Shown here in pieces: positions 10,586-22,096 of a stretch of 64,000 nucleotides of DNA. The notes under the pieces were generated by a model, which saw only the letters and a program-made list of their open reading frames with translations, ran no database searches and was not told where the DNA came from. Position 1 is the stretch's first letter, and each line of letters starts with the position of its first letter. The position numbers and the translations under genes are program-made. The stretch is from Conoideocrella luteorostrata (lineage: Eukaryota > Ascomycota > Sordariomycetes > Hypocreales > Clavicipitaceae): positions 248,001 to 312,000 of the forward strand of contig JASWJB010000006.1 in the NCBI GenBank assembly GCA_032433595.1, written 5' to 3'.

Positions 10586-11032
10586 ATGAGTCTCGCCAGC
10601 AGTAGCAACAAGGTTTTCAGCTGCAATGGCTGCCAGAACCTCGTAGCCGAGGAAAAAGACGTGATTCACGGCCGGGTAAGTCGTGTCGGGGGGGGGGGGG
10701 CGCACCAATACTTCTCTGCGTGGACTTGTATTGTTTTAACAAGAAGGCGTAAATCGCAGGACTTTCGCGGCTGGCACGGCAAGGCGTTCCTCATTGATAC
10801 CGTTTTCAATGTTGGATACGGAGAGCCCCAAGAACGTGAGATGACAACGGGCCACCATGTTGTTCGCGATATTTCCTGCAAGCGGTGCCACGAGACGGTC
10901 GGGTGGACGTATGACAAGACGCCTGAGGGGAAAGAGAAGTACAAGGAGGGCAAGTTTATCCTGGAGGCGGAGTTGTTTAGCTTAATTGAGCCGCCGCGTG
11001 GCCATGCTGCATCCTCGCGGAGCAAGCTCTGA
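10586..11032 (+). CDS. Yippee-family zinc-binding protein
   Basis: A small conserved eukaryotic zinc-binding fold, nuclear or cytosolic, of unclear molecular role; relatives interact with kinases or act in stress and morphogenesis. Two exons: 10586-10675 (30 codons) and 10760-11032 (91 codons with stop), giving 120 residues. The 84-bp intron (GTAAGT..CAG) contains a run of 12 G and is in frame without a stop, so an unspliced reading adds a spurious 28-residue insert. Spliced, VIHGR joins DFRGWHGKAFLID as the family requires. Zinc ligands are CNGC (residues 13-16) and CKRC in the second half. FNVGYGEPQEREMTTG and GWTYDKTPEGKEKYKEGKFILE are typical Yippee core segments. Intact and average in length. 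Confidence 0.92.
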   Translation: MSLASSSNKVFSCNGCQNLVAEEKDVIHGRVSRVGGGGAHQYFSAWTCIVLTRRRKSQDFRGWHGKAFLIDTVFNVGYGEPQEREMTTGHHVVRDISCKRCHETVGWTYDKTPEGKEKYKEGKFILEAELFSLIEPPRGHAASSRSKL

Positions 11033-12594
11033 GTGAGGAGGACTGGCATTTTTGTCTATCCAGATGTCCAGATAAACCAAAAATGTGCCCCACATAAACA
11101 TCTGGCTCTCTTTCGGAGCAATTATAACTGTCCGGACCTCCCTTCTGTTGTCAAGAGCAAACCTGTGCCCACCTAGATTGTTACATTGTAGTCTCCGGCG
11201 GTGGGGCCATTGAGTTAGTTAGGCGGCACCCCGATCAGGTACGGAGTGGCGTTGGAATTGCCAGCGAGACACGGAGGAAAGCTTGAGTTTCTTCTGGCAA
11301 AGCACGATGTAACATGATAGTTACTAGCCAGTGTTGGAACATCCCGTCAAGGCACGCCGGCAGGCACGTGGGCACGTCACGTGGCCACCCTGGCGCGCCC
11401 CTTATATACGGCGCGGGCATAGATATTCTTCTTCTTCTTCTCTTCTTTTTCTACACAGACGAATGAATTGAATTGTTTTGCAAGTTGTTTTGCTTCACCT
11501 TCCGGTATCGATACCCTCGTCACCCGAAGCCCTGTGCTTCCTACAAGTAGGCATTAAATGGCCAGCTCTCCCTTCTTAAAACGTAAGACTAGACCAAATA
11601 ATACTGGAAACTTTACACCTCATTATGGCTCTAGCCCAAGAAGTCGCTTATGTGCCAGGGGTAATATGGACAAGGTCAGTACGAAAGAAGCACTTGCATT
11701 GCGAGATGCGTTTCCATCCAGCGCTTTATTGAGAAACAATCACTCTGCAATAAGAGAGCGGTCCCAGTGGGGTCAATGTTTAACTAAGTACTCCATAGCG
11801 GCGCTCGCCGTTTGGATTTCTTCATGCTCGGATCTGCTAGACCAGAGTTAGACTACCTACAAGGAGCTAGCAGCCGATATGTCATGAGCTCTAAGCTCAC
11901 GCGAAGTACTCCGGCCATAGTAGTGTACGACCTAAAAGGAGATAATATAATGTTATTGTTTTAGATGTAACGTCAGATACTCTACACAAGATTTGCCAAC
12001 ACAGTAATCTCTCGTCTGTCTTTACTTCATGCAACCGAAGTGGTGCATTTGTGCCTAGGCTAGTTGAGAACATATATGATGCAGGAAGTGAAAGGTTGTT
12101 GTCAATGCTTCATTCATTCTTCTTTTTAATGCGACTAGGTGACCAATCGCGGGTGAACAACACCGTTTTTAGACTCGGCATAGCATTGGGTACAACAACC
12201 CCTACTTGTAAATAGGCCATCTTCCCCAGCAAGAATCTCGGCGAGAACTGAGGTATGGACTTTTCGTCGTCATAGAGCAGCGGGAGACTGCCAGGAGCGA
12301 CTGCATTCGTCAGGCCAAGGAGGACACAGATACTGAGAATCGACAGACATGGAAACATCACGGATTGTTCTCGAGTTATACCCATCACATAGTCTGCTAG
12401 ATAGGAATAGCTAGCACAGCTGGTAAACAGCCGCACGGAGCTAGTACTAACCTATGACCTTTCCTTCAGGGGCTCGCATCATGGGGGGCATACTCAGTGA
12501 CCTACAACCGCTCAAAATAGAGTAGGCTCTTGCACAACCTTTACCTTCTTGTATAAGTACGTTGACTCCGGTAACTTACGGCGGGGCTGAGTCT
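11033..12594. other. Intergenic stretch
   Basis: Contains the Yippee 3' UTR. A CT-rich patch lies at 11426-11450 just after a TATATAC (11403), which looks like a core promoter without a recognisable gene behind it. A minus-strand frame at 12110-12355 opens with a secretory-looking MFPCLSILSICVLLGLTNA. It stays open for about 80 residues to a stop at 12110, but I cannot place it in a family. Confidence 0.35.
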
Positions 12595-12985
12595 CGGTAG
12601 TAGAATACGATGCACCACTACTGCCAATGCATGGCCCGATGAATAAGCGGCGGCTTTCCATGCTTTTTTTCGTAGTCCTTTTGGAAATCCTCCAAATACT
12701 CGTACAAATCTCGATAATGGGGGCGTGCTAATCCTTTCCATTATTAGAAGCCAATATGGCAAGCTTGCAAAGAACGTACCAGCTCCAGATATTGCACAAT
12801 ATTAGTATTCTGGGGCCTTCCCGGTAAATCCTTCTTCCACTTCTCTAGTAAAGAGATCTCGACTCTCTTCACATTAAATGCGGCCTCTAGCCCTTTGATA
12901 AGCATGTCAATAATTGCCGGTTCAGCGTCATTGGGGGTGGGAAGGTAGCCAAGGGGATAGAGAATTTGTACTGGCTCCTGTAGTC
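12595..12985 (-). pseudogene. Fragment of a fungal amidase
   Basis: Minus-strand reading from ~12980 gives ILYPLGYLPTPNDAEPAI, then LIKGLEAAFNVKRVEISL and LPGRPQNTNIVQYLELV. After a frame change or small intron (12725-12780) comes RPHYRDLYEYLEDFQKDYEKK and IHRAMHWQ, with a TAG where Trp is expected. This is the segment after the catalytic region in fungal amidase-signature enzymes. The Ser-Ser-Lys catalytic part and the C-terminus are absent. It abuts a transaldolase relic on the same strand with no spacer, so a deletion probably fused two neighbouring genes. Confidence 0.55.
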
Positions 12986-12987
12986 GT

Positions 12988-13690
12988 GAGGTTGCTGCTT
13001 GCCTGTCTCTTCCCTCAGAAGCTTGTAAGATTTCACAATTTGGACCATCCTAGGGACATGGGATGGTACAAGGCGGGATCCTCCACATTCGGCCACTGTC
13101 GACGACCCGTGTGGTACCAGGGCACGGTTCAGCTAATAAGTATGATATGTTGCCGAGAGTCAGCATTTTCGAACTTACGGTTATAATGTGGGCTGATAGA
13201 AAGGCACTCTGCTTGACTGGCGGCGATCGCTTGAGCTATAGAGAACACAGAGGTACCAAGGGTGCGAATGCCTTCTTGTCGAAGAATGGGATTTGCATTT
13301 AGCGCAGGACCTGTACACGGAATCTTGATACAGATGCAATCCTTTGAGATCCCTACCTTCTCAAGCTCACGAGTGTAAGAGCGAGCATGGGCGACAACCT
13401 TGTCTATCATAAGCATAGAACGCTGACGACTGTAGCAGGTTTCTTCCTTGCAGATTATCGATATTTTTGGCGCACAAAAGAGCACTCTACTCGTGATGTG
13501 ACTAGCTACAATTTGTACCAATTTAGACATTTGACAACACGCCATGCGGTCAAGGATTGTCTCCCAACCTTAGTCTTTACCCTCTGTAGCAGTTTTGAGT
13601 AGTAGCTCGCGATTTGCGGCGGATACCATCTGATCGTAGACTAGACGTTGGTTGCCCGTATGGCGCAAGTAGCAAAAGCTTTGGGTATCG
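12988..13690 (-). pseudogene. Decayed transaldolase-like gene
   Basis: Transaldolase moves a dihydroxyacetone unit between sugar phosphates in the pentose-phosphate pathway. Minus-strand pieces in order are TNQRLVYDQMVSAANRELLLK (~13650) and GWETILDRM after an in-frame TAA. The best segment, at ~13385-13190, is ELEKVGISKDCICIKIP, then LNANPILRQEGIRTLGT and QAIAASQAECLSISP. It holds the expected Lys of CIKIP. A break follows, with PNVEDPALYHPMS and then RMVQIVKSYKLLREETGK in other frames. It ends abruptly at ~12990 against amidase sequence. One stop plus several frameshifts make it a pseudogene. Confidence 0.7.
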
Positions 13691-13767
13691 CGAAGTCTAT
13701 CAAAACCCCAAGGGTAAGAACAAATATATTGATTAATATCATTTATTCGTAATTCTGATTCTTTGCT

Positions 13768-14595
13768 TCACACAGCCGACATATACATAGTCCTGCTTTG
13801 AAATACACTAATACCACCGTCAACGAGGATATCAGCTCCAGTAATGTAACTCCCCGCTTGGCTCACCAAGAGAATAACGGCGTCCATCAACTCCTCTGGT
13901 TTGCCCATGCGACCAGAAGGGTTTCTCTCGGCCCAGATCTTTCTATGCTCTGCAAGTCCATCTCCTTCATTTAAAATGGTGTCCATATACCCGGGGCTGA
14001 TGCTGTTAACCCTGATCCCATATCGTGCCCAATCCGCTGCCAACGAACTCTTGACTGACAGAATGGCGCATTTGGCAGCGTTATAATGGACTTGGGGCTG
14101 AGGAAAGTTCACTATGTGACTAGATGTGCTCGACATGAGAACTATGCTGCCACTTGTTCCGTTCCTCACTATAGCCTTGGTTACCACCTGAGCGCACAGG
14201 AATACGCTAGTACTATTGACAACGAACATCTTGATCCTAAGTAATATCCAGGGCGTGGGCGGCAAATGAATTGCCGGCAAAGCAGAGAAATATGCTGACA
14301 TGACCGAGGTCTTGCTGCCTTGGCAACAGCTTGCGCTACCGAGTCAGCATCAGCTACATCAACTTGGATAAAGACGATGACAGCTTCGGGGACGTCAGAC
14401 TTCAGACTATCAACGACGGCTGCACCAGCCTCCAAATGTAAGTTCGAAGATGGCCAGGCCCTGGAGACCGTGCTCGAGTAAAGCTCGACAAGCGGCAGAA
14501 CCGATGTCTCCTTCGCCACCAGTGACGATGACATTTCCTTTCACTACGAATCTGACTCGTGCTCGGTCATCGGATGCAGCCAGAGGCACTTGTGC
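13768..14595 (-). pseudogene. Decayed short-chain dehydrogenase/reductase (SDR) gene
   Basis: A classical NAD(P)-dependent Rossmann oxidoreductase, most like the fungal sugar-alcohol/arabinitol dehydrogenase group. From 14570 down, the minus strand reads GNVIVTGGEGDIGSAACRALL (cofactor loop TGxxxGxG), then after one frameshift at ~14430 LEAGAAVVDSLKSDVPEAVIV and VDVADADSVAQAV. After another frameshift it reads GHVSIFLCFAGN, then a stop, then KMFVVNSTSVFLCAQ. The rest is intact: SGSIVLMSSTSSH, the YNAAK catalytic pair, WARYGIRVNSISPGYMDT and the ADILVDGGISVF end. About three frameshifts are needed, so the gene is dead although most motifs survive. Decay looks recent. It sits beside transaldolase and amidase relics on the same strand, suggesting a former catabolic group. 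Confidence 0.8.
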
Positions 14596-14815
14596 GGTTG
14601 GCGGTGCTGTTTTAAAACGTTGGTGGTCCAGGATTTCAAGTACCCGGGATTACGTCCTGTTCAACGCTTGAACTTGCACTGTGCGACAGATGATTAGAGA
14701 GAATTGACGGGGCCAGGCTGAAATGATTGAACCGCACGAATCGGATGCAAGAGACGCTATGTGGAAGTCGAGTTGGACAGGGAACCAAGCAGCCAAAAAT
14801 GAGGCCATTCTGACA

Positions 14816-15130
14816 GACTGTACGGTCCCCTCATCGAGGCGGAGCCGATGTAGATCGTGTTGGCCGCGGTAGCATACCACTGTCAGCAAAGACTGTGCAG
14901 TCTCTGCATATAAAGGAAAGCCACAGTGGATTGTGTACATATCACTAGTGTAAGGTGTCTGCGAGGACTGTACAGTCTCTGCATTAGTTCAAAGCAAAGC
15001 TAAAGTGGATCGATTGCGTCCCACGAGTAATCAAGAGAACTGTACAGTCTCAACATGTAAAAATGGAGAGGAAGTGGATCGTCTATGCGCTGTCAGGAAC
15101 AACGGTGCCGGCGAAGACTGGACGATTCCC
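14816..15130. repeat. Degenerate ~75-bp tandem repeat with palindromic core
   Basis: The core GACTGTACAGTCT and close variants recur at 14816 (GACTGTACGGTCC), 14891 (GACTGTGCAGTCT), 14966 (GACTGTACAGTCT) and 15038 (AACTGTACAGTCT), with a worn fifth at 15116. Spacings are 75, 75, 72 and 78 bases. After the core most units share (A/G)AAGTGGATCG-like sequence 30-45 bases on. All spacings are multiples of three, and in one plus frame each unit begins (D/N)C(T/A)V(S/P), which suggests an old protein repeat. Stops in units one and two show it is no longer coding as a whole. A regulatory array of dyads is the alternative. Confidence 0.7.
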
Positions 15131-17399
15131 ATTTCGAATGCGAACCTCGCAGGGTTTCCCAGCTCAGCGAACCATGCCTACGTTCTCTGGCGCTGCACCT
15201 TCCTTAAGGAACAAGAAGGACGATGCCAGATGCTAAACGTTTTACTAAGAGTTATGAGAAGATGAATGCCAATGTCTAGTTTCCACTCTAGATAACTTTG
15301 CAGCTTCAGAGCTAAAACTGGTACCAACACAATTTTCAATTAAAAGTTTTAGGCGTAAGGAGGCGTATATGGTCTTGTAACGGCGGTCTTCTCTTCAAGC
15401 TAATCTAATCTTAACTAATGATGAGTAGCGTATGTAATTCGAGCGGGTTCGAAATACCAAGACAAGCATTGAAGAAAATACTTTCAATGATACTAGGTTG
15501 GGGAGTTTTCTTGGATTCTAGGCCTCGGCTCATCTCTTTCTTTTTTATGCAGCTGACATGCCCAATAGTGCATTCGCTACAGTACTGTACGAATAATGCG
15601 TACTCATGTCTTTATCCTTTTCGATTCTAGTAGCTTAGAGCCGTAATAACTGTCGTAGGAATAATCATTAGTGGCTTGAGTTTCAGACCTCTTGAAATAC
15701 AACTTCTCGGGACACCTGCAGGTGTAATTTACATCACATTGTAACTTATTTTTAATCTCGCGGTCATTCGCGTGCTATTCATATCAAGACTTGCGATATC
15801 GATGATGTCACAAATATGAATCAAAAGACGTCAATAAGCCTGTGGAAACCCGGAAAACAGTACATTATGCTATACACGCCAGTGACTGCCACGCTGTTCG
15901 ATGCTGCAGAGTAAATTCACCGTTGACGTAAGCTACCCACCCATACTTCCTAAAATCTTTGGGATAAACTGTCCCAACACAAGTTGAACAATGAATAGTT
16001 GTCAGATGACTATTGCCTGGCCTAGGAATACAGAAAACCCCCAACTAAGGTCTACAGTCTAGAAAGGTGCCCGTCTTGCGATCTGAACAAAGGGTGGGAT
16101 CGACCCAGCCCGGTGTATTACTAAATCTTGATCACACCACGATGGTTATCCCACTATATACTTTGTCGACCTAAAACACACACCCAAAACTCACGTATGC
16201 TGGAGTCTGGCACACAACCAGCAACGCTCCGTACACTTCGTGAAAGGCTCTCGTAGAGACCTTGTGTAATTCGTAGTGACCTTTCTCTCGTCGAGAATAA
16301 ATGGTCTGACAGCTCACTCGTTGTTTATCGAGTTGCTGAACACTTCAAACAAACACATTGAGTAGGGATGTCATGCACTTAACACACTTGATAAAACTTC
16401 GGGGCAAAACTCCGTGAAAATCCCAACTGCTTCTCCCCTTGTTCTGTCAAGGGCATAATCGCACTACTTATAGCTATGATATCTCTTCTGATCAAATTGG
16501 TCAAGCCCACAACTCACGTGCATTCGACCTGTCACTCTAGAGGATCTATTCCGCCCACACAATACATAACGGGGTCGCCAGTATGTTTTCTCCCATTCTT
16601 GTCAGATGTGTCTCATAAAGTGAGGTTCGGCATCGCCGGTAGATGTAGGGCCGAGTATTTGTCTGCTACAGTATTCACCGGAGGAGATATAGGGTCCACG
16701 TGGCTCGCTATGCTTCGGCAACTAGCGGCTTAGCGATGCAGGTCTCGGCCGATATAGCACGTGGTGACTAAAATAGCATTGATGTATAGACGGGAGATAT
16801 AGCTGAGAGACACTGAGAAATTCCGTTCCGCCGGCGGCTCACTGCAGTAGCTGTTCAAGACTAACATCCTTAAAGGATATATCTGCCTGAGAACCGAGTC
16901 TCAAAATCAGCTCATGTGCTATGAAAATGGTTTTAATCGGCGAGACAGAACCCGTCATCTACGGGACGGACGGACCGAAATAGTATTTCGTAACCGCTAT
17001 TGCAATCCGATTGGCCTATTGAGCACGGCCGGCCTCCTGAAACGTAGCCAATGGCGAATATAAGCCGCAGCAAGTCTTACGAATGCAATCAAACCTCTAA
17101 ATATTTGCAATTGCGACGTGCAGAAGCAGACTGGTACTACTACGAGGGATAATGTAATAAGTCCGCTGTGCTAGGCGCTTCGGAAAGAGTTCTCGACTTA
17201 TTTTCAAGTCCAAGTATGCGTGGCCTGGCTGCTTTCTGAGGCATTTATTCAGGGGCCGCCTATAGCACCCTCGGCAATACGTCGAATTTCTACCGAACCC
17301 AAGAGTCGGCTTCACGGTCCGCGTGCAATTGCTAAGGGCCGTAACAAAGGCATTATAGCTGTTAGAAATTTTCACGGCGACGCCTCCATGAGCGAGAAG
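15131..17399. other. Long gene-poor stretch
   Basis: About 2.3 kb without a frame I can assign. AT content varies and there are scattered CACACA and CTCTCG patches at 16120-16400. I see no paired terminal repeats and no reverse transcriptase or transposase motif. The final 200 bases hold the subtilase promoter. Confidence 0.4.
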
Positions 17400-17408
17400 T
17401 ATATTTAA
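17400..17408 (+). promoter_or_regulatory. Probable TATA element of the subtilase gene
   Basis: TATATTTAA lies 121 bases upstream of the subtilase ATG. It is followed by a CT-rich leader with CAAAAGCAAC and TTCACACG patches, a common layout of highly expressed mould protease genes. Position and sequence only; no transcript data. Confidence 0.4.
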
Positions 17409-17528
17409 CCCTCCAAGCTTGCCACTCTTTCAGTTCGCCAAAAGCAACAGCTCATTCTTTATTCACACGATCTTTACTGCAAGTTTTTACAATATCTATC
17501 CTATGCCAAACCTCTAAAATCGACAAGA

Positions 17529-18876
<1,348 letters not shown>

Positions 18877-19436
18877 CTGATATGGTATTAGAGATATGTC
18901 ACGGGAGGAGCGAAACAAGGAGTGAAGCTCGGACACGCGAATAGACAAGTTGGCGATCGTTGTGTGGTTCGAACCTCCTTGGCTTGGTGGCAAGGCCGTA
19001 TAAACGAGGCTTTACGGTGGCTTTTATAGATAGATTTAGATTTCAATTCATCCCACGCCTTTGACTGCAATAAACGAGCGAGCCAGTCACTCATGCGAAT
19101 ATTGCTTCATAGGTGATACGTTATACGTCTGTTTAGGACCCAACGTTTCGTGAATAAAGCAGGCCAGAGGTAACTATGTACACTACCCGCCTACAATTGA
19201 TTTCCGTTTTGCAGAGCTTAGCCCAAAATTGAATTGTGGTGGAATGGCGTCGGCAATTCTCCTCCAGAAATCTAGAAGATGTCGTGAGATTGCGGGGCGG
19301 TGTGTGTGCCTTCCTATCATAAATTCCGTGTCCTTTCCGATAGAAATGACGGTAGATGACCACGATAACTCTACGCAGTATTATTCCGGCTTTCCTACAC
19401 AAATTGAGCTAATTCATAATATCATCCAGGACCACT
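18877..19436. other. Intergenic stretch after the subtilase
   Basis: Holds the subtilase 3' UTR. A GGTTCGAACC box at 18966-18975 is not part of a foldable tRNA. No coding frame resembles a known family. Confidence 0.4.
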
Positions 19437-19595
19437 CAAATACGCGTCGCCATTGTCGGAGGAGGCATCGCGGGAGCCACGCTGGCGAATGCTCTCTCGC
19501 AGACCCCCGAGGGGAGTAGGCAAGAACTCAATGCCTCCCACTGCATGAGGGGCGGGCATGTACTGGCGGTCTATTGCTATCAACAGCCACTTTAA
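19437..19595 (+). pseudogene. N-terminal fragment of an FAD-dependent monooxygenase
   Basis: The plus-strand frame QIRVAIVGGGIAGATLANAL followed by SQTPEG is the beta-alpha-beta FAD-binding start (GxGxxG) of salicylate-hydroxylase-like enzymes. Similarity stops after about 30 residues and the frame ends at 19595. No Met precedes it in frame, though an acceptor-like ATCATCCAG lies just before. No downstream GD or DG motif was found within 2 kb. It is therefore a broken 5' remnant rather than a gene. Confidence 0.6.
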
Positions 19596-20210
19596 CGACG
19601 GTGATACAATAGCTATATCAGTAAGCACTCAGTACTCGGAAGCTAGGAATTCGGTATAATATGCCAGATTTTCGCCAATATTAAAGGAGGAATGAGGAAT
19701 TGTTCGCACAAGACACACATACATGGCAACCTACTCAACAGGGCTCATAGAGTTCTCAAATATGTCCGCAATGGATCGTGCTCACTACAGCGCCTGTTGA
19801 GCATACATAGCTGTACTCCGCAGGGCCCAGCCAAGGCATAGGCCACCCTGTTTATACACTGGGGGTCGTACCCGGTTTCGCCCCAGCAGAGTCCAACTGA
19901 CCGTTCTAGACAGAACACTGCTGCACGACGCCAATGTCTTGGTGGAGCTAAGTGGAGACAGGGCAGTCGCATCTGAGAGAGGGAAGCTTTTCACGACGGC
20001 CAAATTTTTGGCTATCGTGGTTATGTGATCTGCCAATGAATATATAGCCCATCTGATATTTGAAGCATCAGACGTAAAGTAGCGCCCCCATGTCTTGGTG
20101 CTGCCCAGGAACTCGCCCAGCGATGCAGCCCGCCAGTTGGACATGTTTTGCATGGTCCGCCGTGGCCCTGCCCGAGATGATTATGCAAATGAATGGTGCA
20201 GTGGGCCTCT

Positions 20211-20266
20211 AGTAATTCCGAGCCAGGAAGCAACCAAATCGTGTCGAGTGGTGGCTCGGAATTACT
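20211..20266. repeat. Perfect 15-bp inverted repeat with 26-base loop
   Basis: AGTAATTCCGAGCCA at 20211-20225 is exactly complementary to TGGCTCGGAATTACT at 20252-20266. No gene abuts it closely enough to call it a terminator. It may be a hairpin, a dimeric binding site or the core of a small foldback element. Confidence 0.85.
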
Positions 20267-22053
20267 GCTGTGGTAAAGGCACTGACTGTACCAGTGCTCC
20301 AGAGAACCTGATGCCACTAGGGTGGAGATTTATTGTGAGCTATAATAAGCTATAATAAGCACAGCAGGGTGCATTCAAAGCCGTTGCGCGACCTGCAAGG
20401 GAAATTATATCAGCTTAGAAGATGTTACACGACCTTGCGTGTGCACTCGGCTGCCATGGCGGTATAGCTACGGCGTATTGCTGCAAAATGACTCCTCCGT
20501 AGAAGGCGGATCATTGAATGCAGGTCATTCTCGTGGTGCTGCTCCCCCGTGTTGCTCTCGTCGCCAGAGTATGCCCTTGCACAATACTAGTACGGAGTAC
20601 TCTTCCTCCCCATGCCGTCAGCCGTGGGCAGCTAATGCAATGCGACGTTCAGAGACAAGGTTCCTCCAGCAGTGTCGTTTAGCCCTACCGTGCTTGCCAT
20701 GCTGCGGCTTCGTACGGAGCACTAGGTCAACAAGCAGCTACTAGTAGCTACCTGGGAGCTGGTGACCCGCACTGACGTTGGATGAAATTATCATCGGTTC
20801 CCTTGCCTCCACGCCCAAGCGTTCGAAACCAGTTGCATCTTGCGCTGCCATGCTATTTGTATGCTATCAGCATAGTTTGCCTGTTTTCTGTAGGCGGCCC
20901 TGTTGGTTCCCGATCCCCGAAGGAATGGTGTTGACCTCTCAACTCCGTGGCCTGATCCCACTTGGAGGTCCCGTATAGGCAAACGCCGGCGTGCTAATGC
21001 CACAATGTGCCAATGCCAATGTGCTTACTCGCGACGGACGGGTCGTTGCGCCTCCGCGGCCGCGGTACCAAATAGACTGCAACTAGACTGACGTATATTG
21101 GACGCCATACACACACGTGTCTGGATATCATTTCTCTCATTCCGCCGTCATGACGCATCAGTCACGGCACGCAGAACAGTGGCTGAACGCCCAGCCAGCC
21201 AGACGAGCACTGGACTGCCGAGCTGAAAGGGACAACAAGACCAAGACGGCTTGGAAGCCAGAGAAGCTAGCAGCTAGCTAGCCCCTGGCATGGCTGGCAG
21301 CTCCCACAAAGGACGGCTTAGCACATCCCGAGCCAATGGAGCTCCGTAGTTGTCGCCACAGTAATGGTCAGTGCGAAGAGAGATAACTCTGTTTCTTCTT
21401 TTAGTTAGCTACCGTGCAACCCGATAGGATCGCGATCCGAGCTCCGCCCAAACACAAAGAGCTGCACGGGAAGCCCCATCGGTGTCGACATTATTCCCGC
21501 AGCAGAAAACAAACAATGGCGGACGGCCACTGAGAAGCAAGCAGCTCCTGACTGCCAGGGCGATAACTGAAGTCCAAGGGCTATAACTGGCGTCCGCCTC
21601 CTCCGTACGGCAAAGTGGTCCAATTGGGGCCTTGGCGCGCAGAGAGGTGGTGCTGGGCCCTGGCTAGCACGGGATCTGCATCTCGGCTGCCTCAGCCGCA
21701 CTGAACTAATATTACGTGAGGAGATGCCGACATGCCGACCATGCGCGCATGCTGACATGGGAAATTTGGGGGCCAATCACGACGTGCGAAAACTGACTCT
21801 AATTTAATCCCAAAAAGAAGAAAATATGTACTCCCTACGCAGGCTAGCACAAAAAAAAGAGCGCCCAAAGCGATTACTGGGCTCGCGTTTGGCTTTGGGG
21901 CTAGGAGAGAAAATAGAACAGGGGGAGGAGGGAGATCCTTTTGGCGATACTAGTATAATACTATGTGCAGTCGCTTCCTGTCTCTCCAACTAGCTAGCGG
22001 ATGACCTGGTGATGTTCTCTGCATCTCGCGTATCGTGTCAGACGTGCCAAGAG

Positions 22054-22059
22054 AGATAA
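22054..22059 (+). promoter_or_regulatory. Possible GATA-factor site upstream of the L-amino-acid oxidase gene
   Basis: AGATAA (HGATAR consensus of the fungal nitrogen regulator AreA/NIT2) lies 38 bases before the ATG, and a second copy is at 21381-21386. Fungal L-amino-acid oxidases are commonly nitrogen-controlled, which fits, but six-base sites are frequent by chance. Confidence 0.25.
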
Positions 22060-22096
22060 TCGCAGAATCGGCTCGGGGCATCTGTCAGCAGTCATC

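Larger units (their letters stand above)
19596..22096. other. Gene-poor stretch upstream of the L-amino-acid oxidase gene
   Basis: A minus-strand frame at 19785-20153 (MQNMSNWRAASLGEFLGS .. LADHITTIAKNLAVV) looks codon-like for ~100 residues but matches no family I know. A perfect 15-bp inverted repeat lies at 20211-20266 (listed separately) and one TACGGAGTAC palindrome at 20591. GATA-type AGATAA sites occur at 21381 and 22054, upstream of the oxidase ATG. The rest is featureless to me. Confidence 0.4.

Noticed and set aside
12110..12436. Minus-strand frame with a signal-peptide-like start as a small secreted protein
   Set aside because: The frame is short, its tail is low quality (RDWSPSRIKKKNE) and there is no family or cysteine pattern; the evidence is too weak for a gene call.
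15700..16420. Possible solo LTR or retroelement in the long gap
   Set aside because: No matching terminal repeats, primer-binding site, or polymerase or integrase motif could be found.
18960..19040. GGTTCGAACC box as a possible tRNA B-box
   Set aside because: No A-box or cloverleaf could be found on either strand at the right distance.
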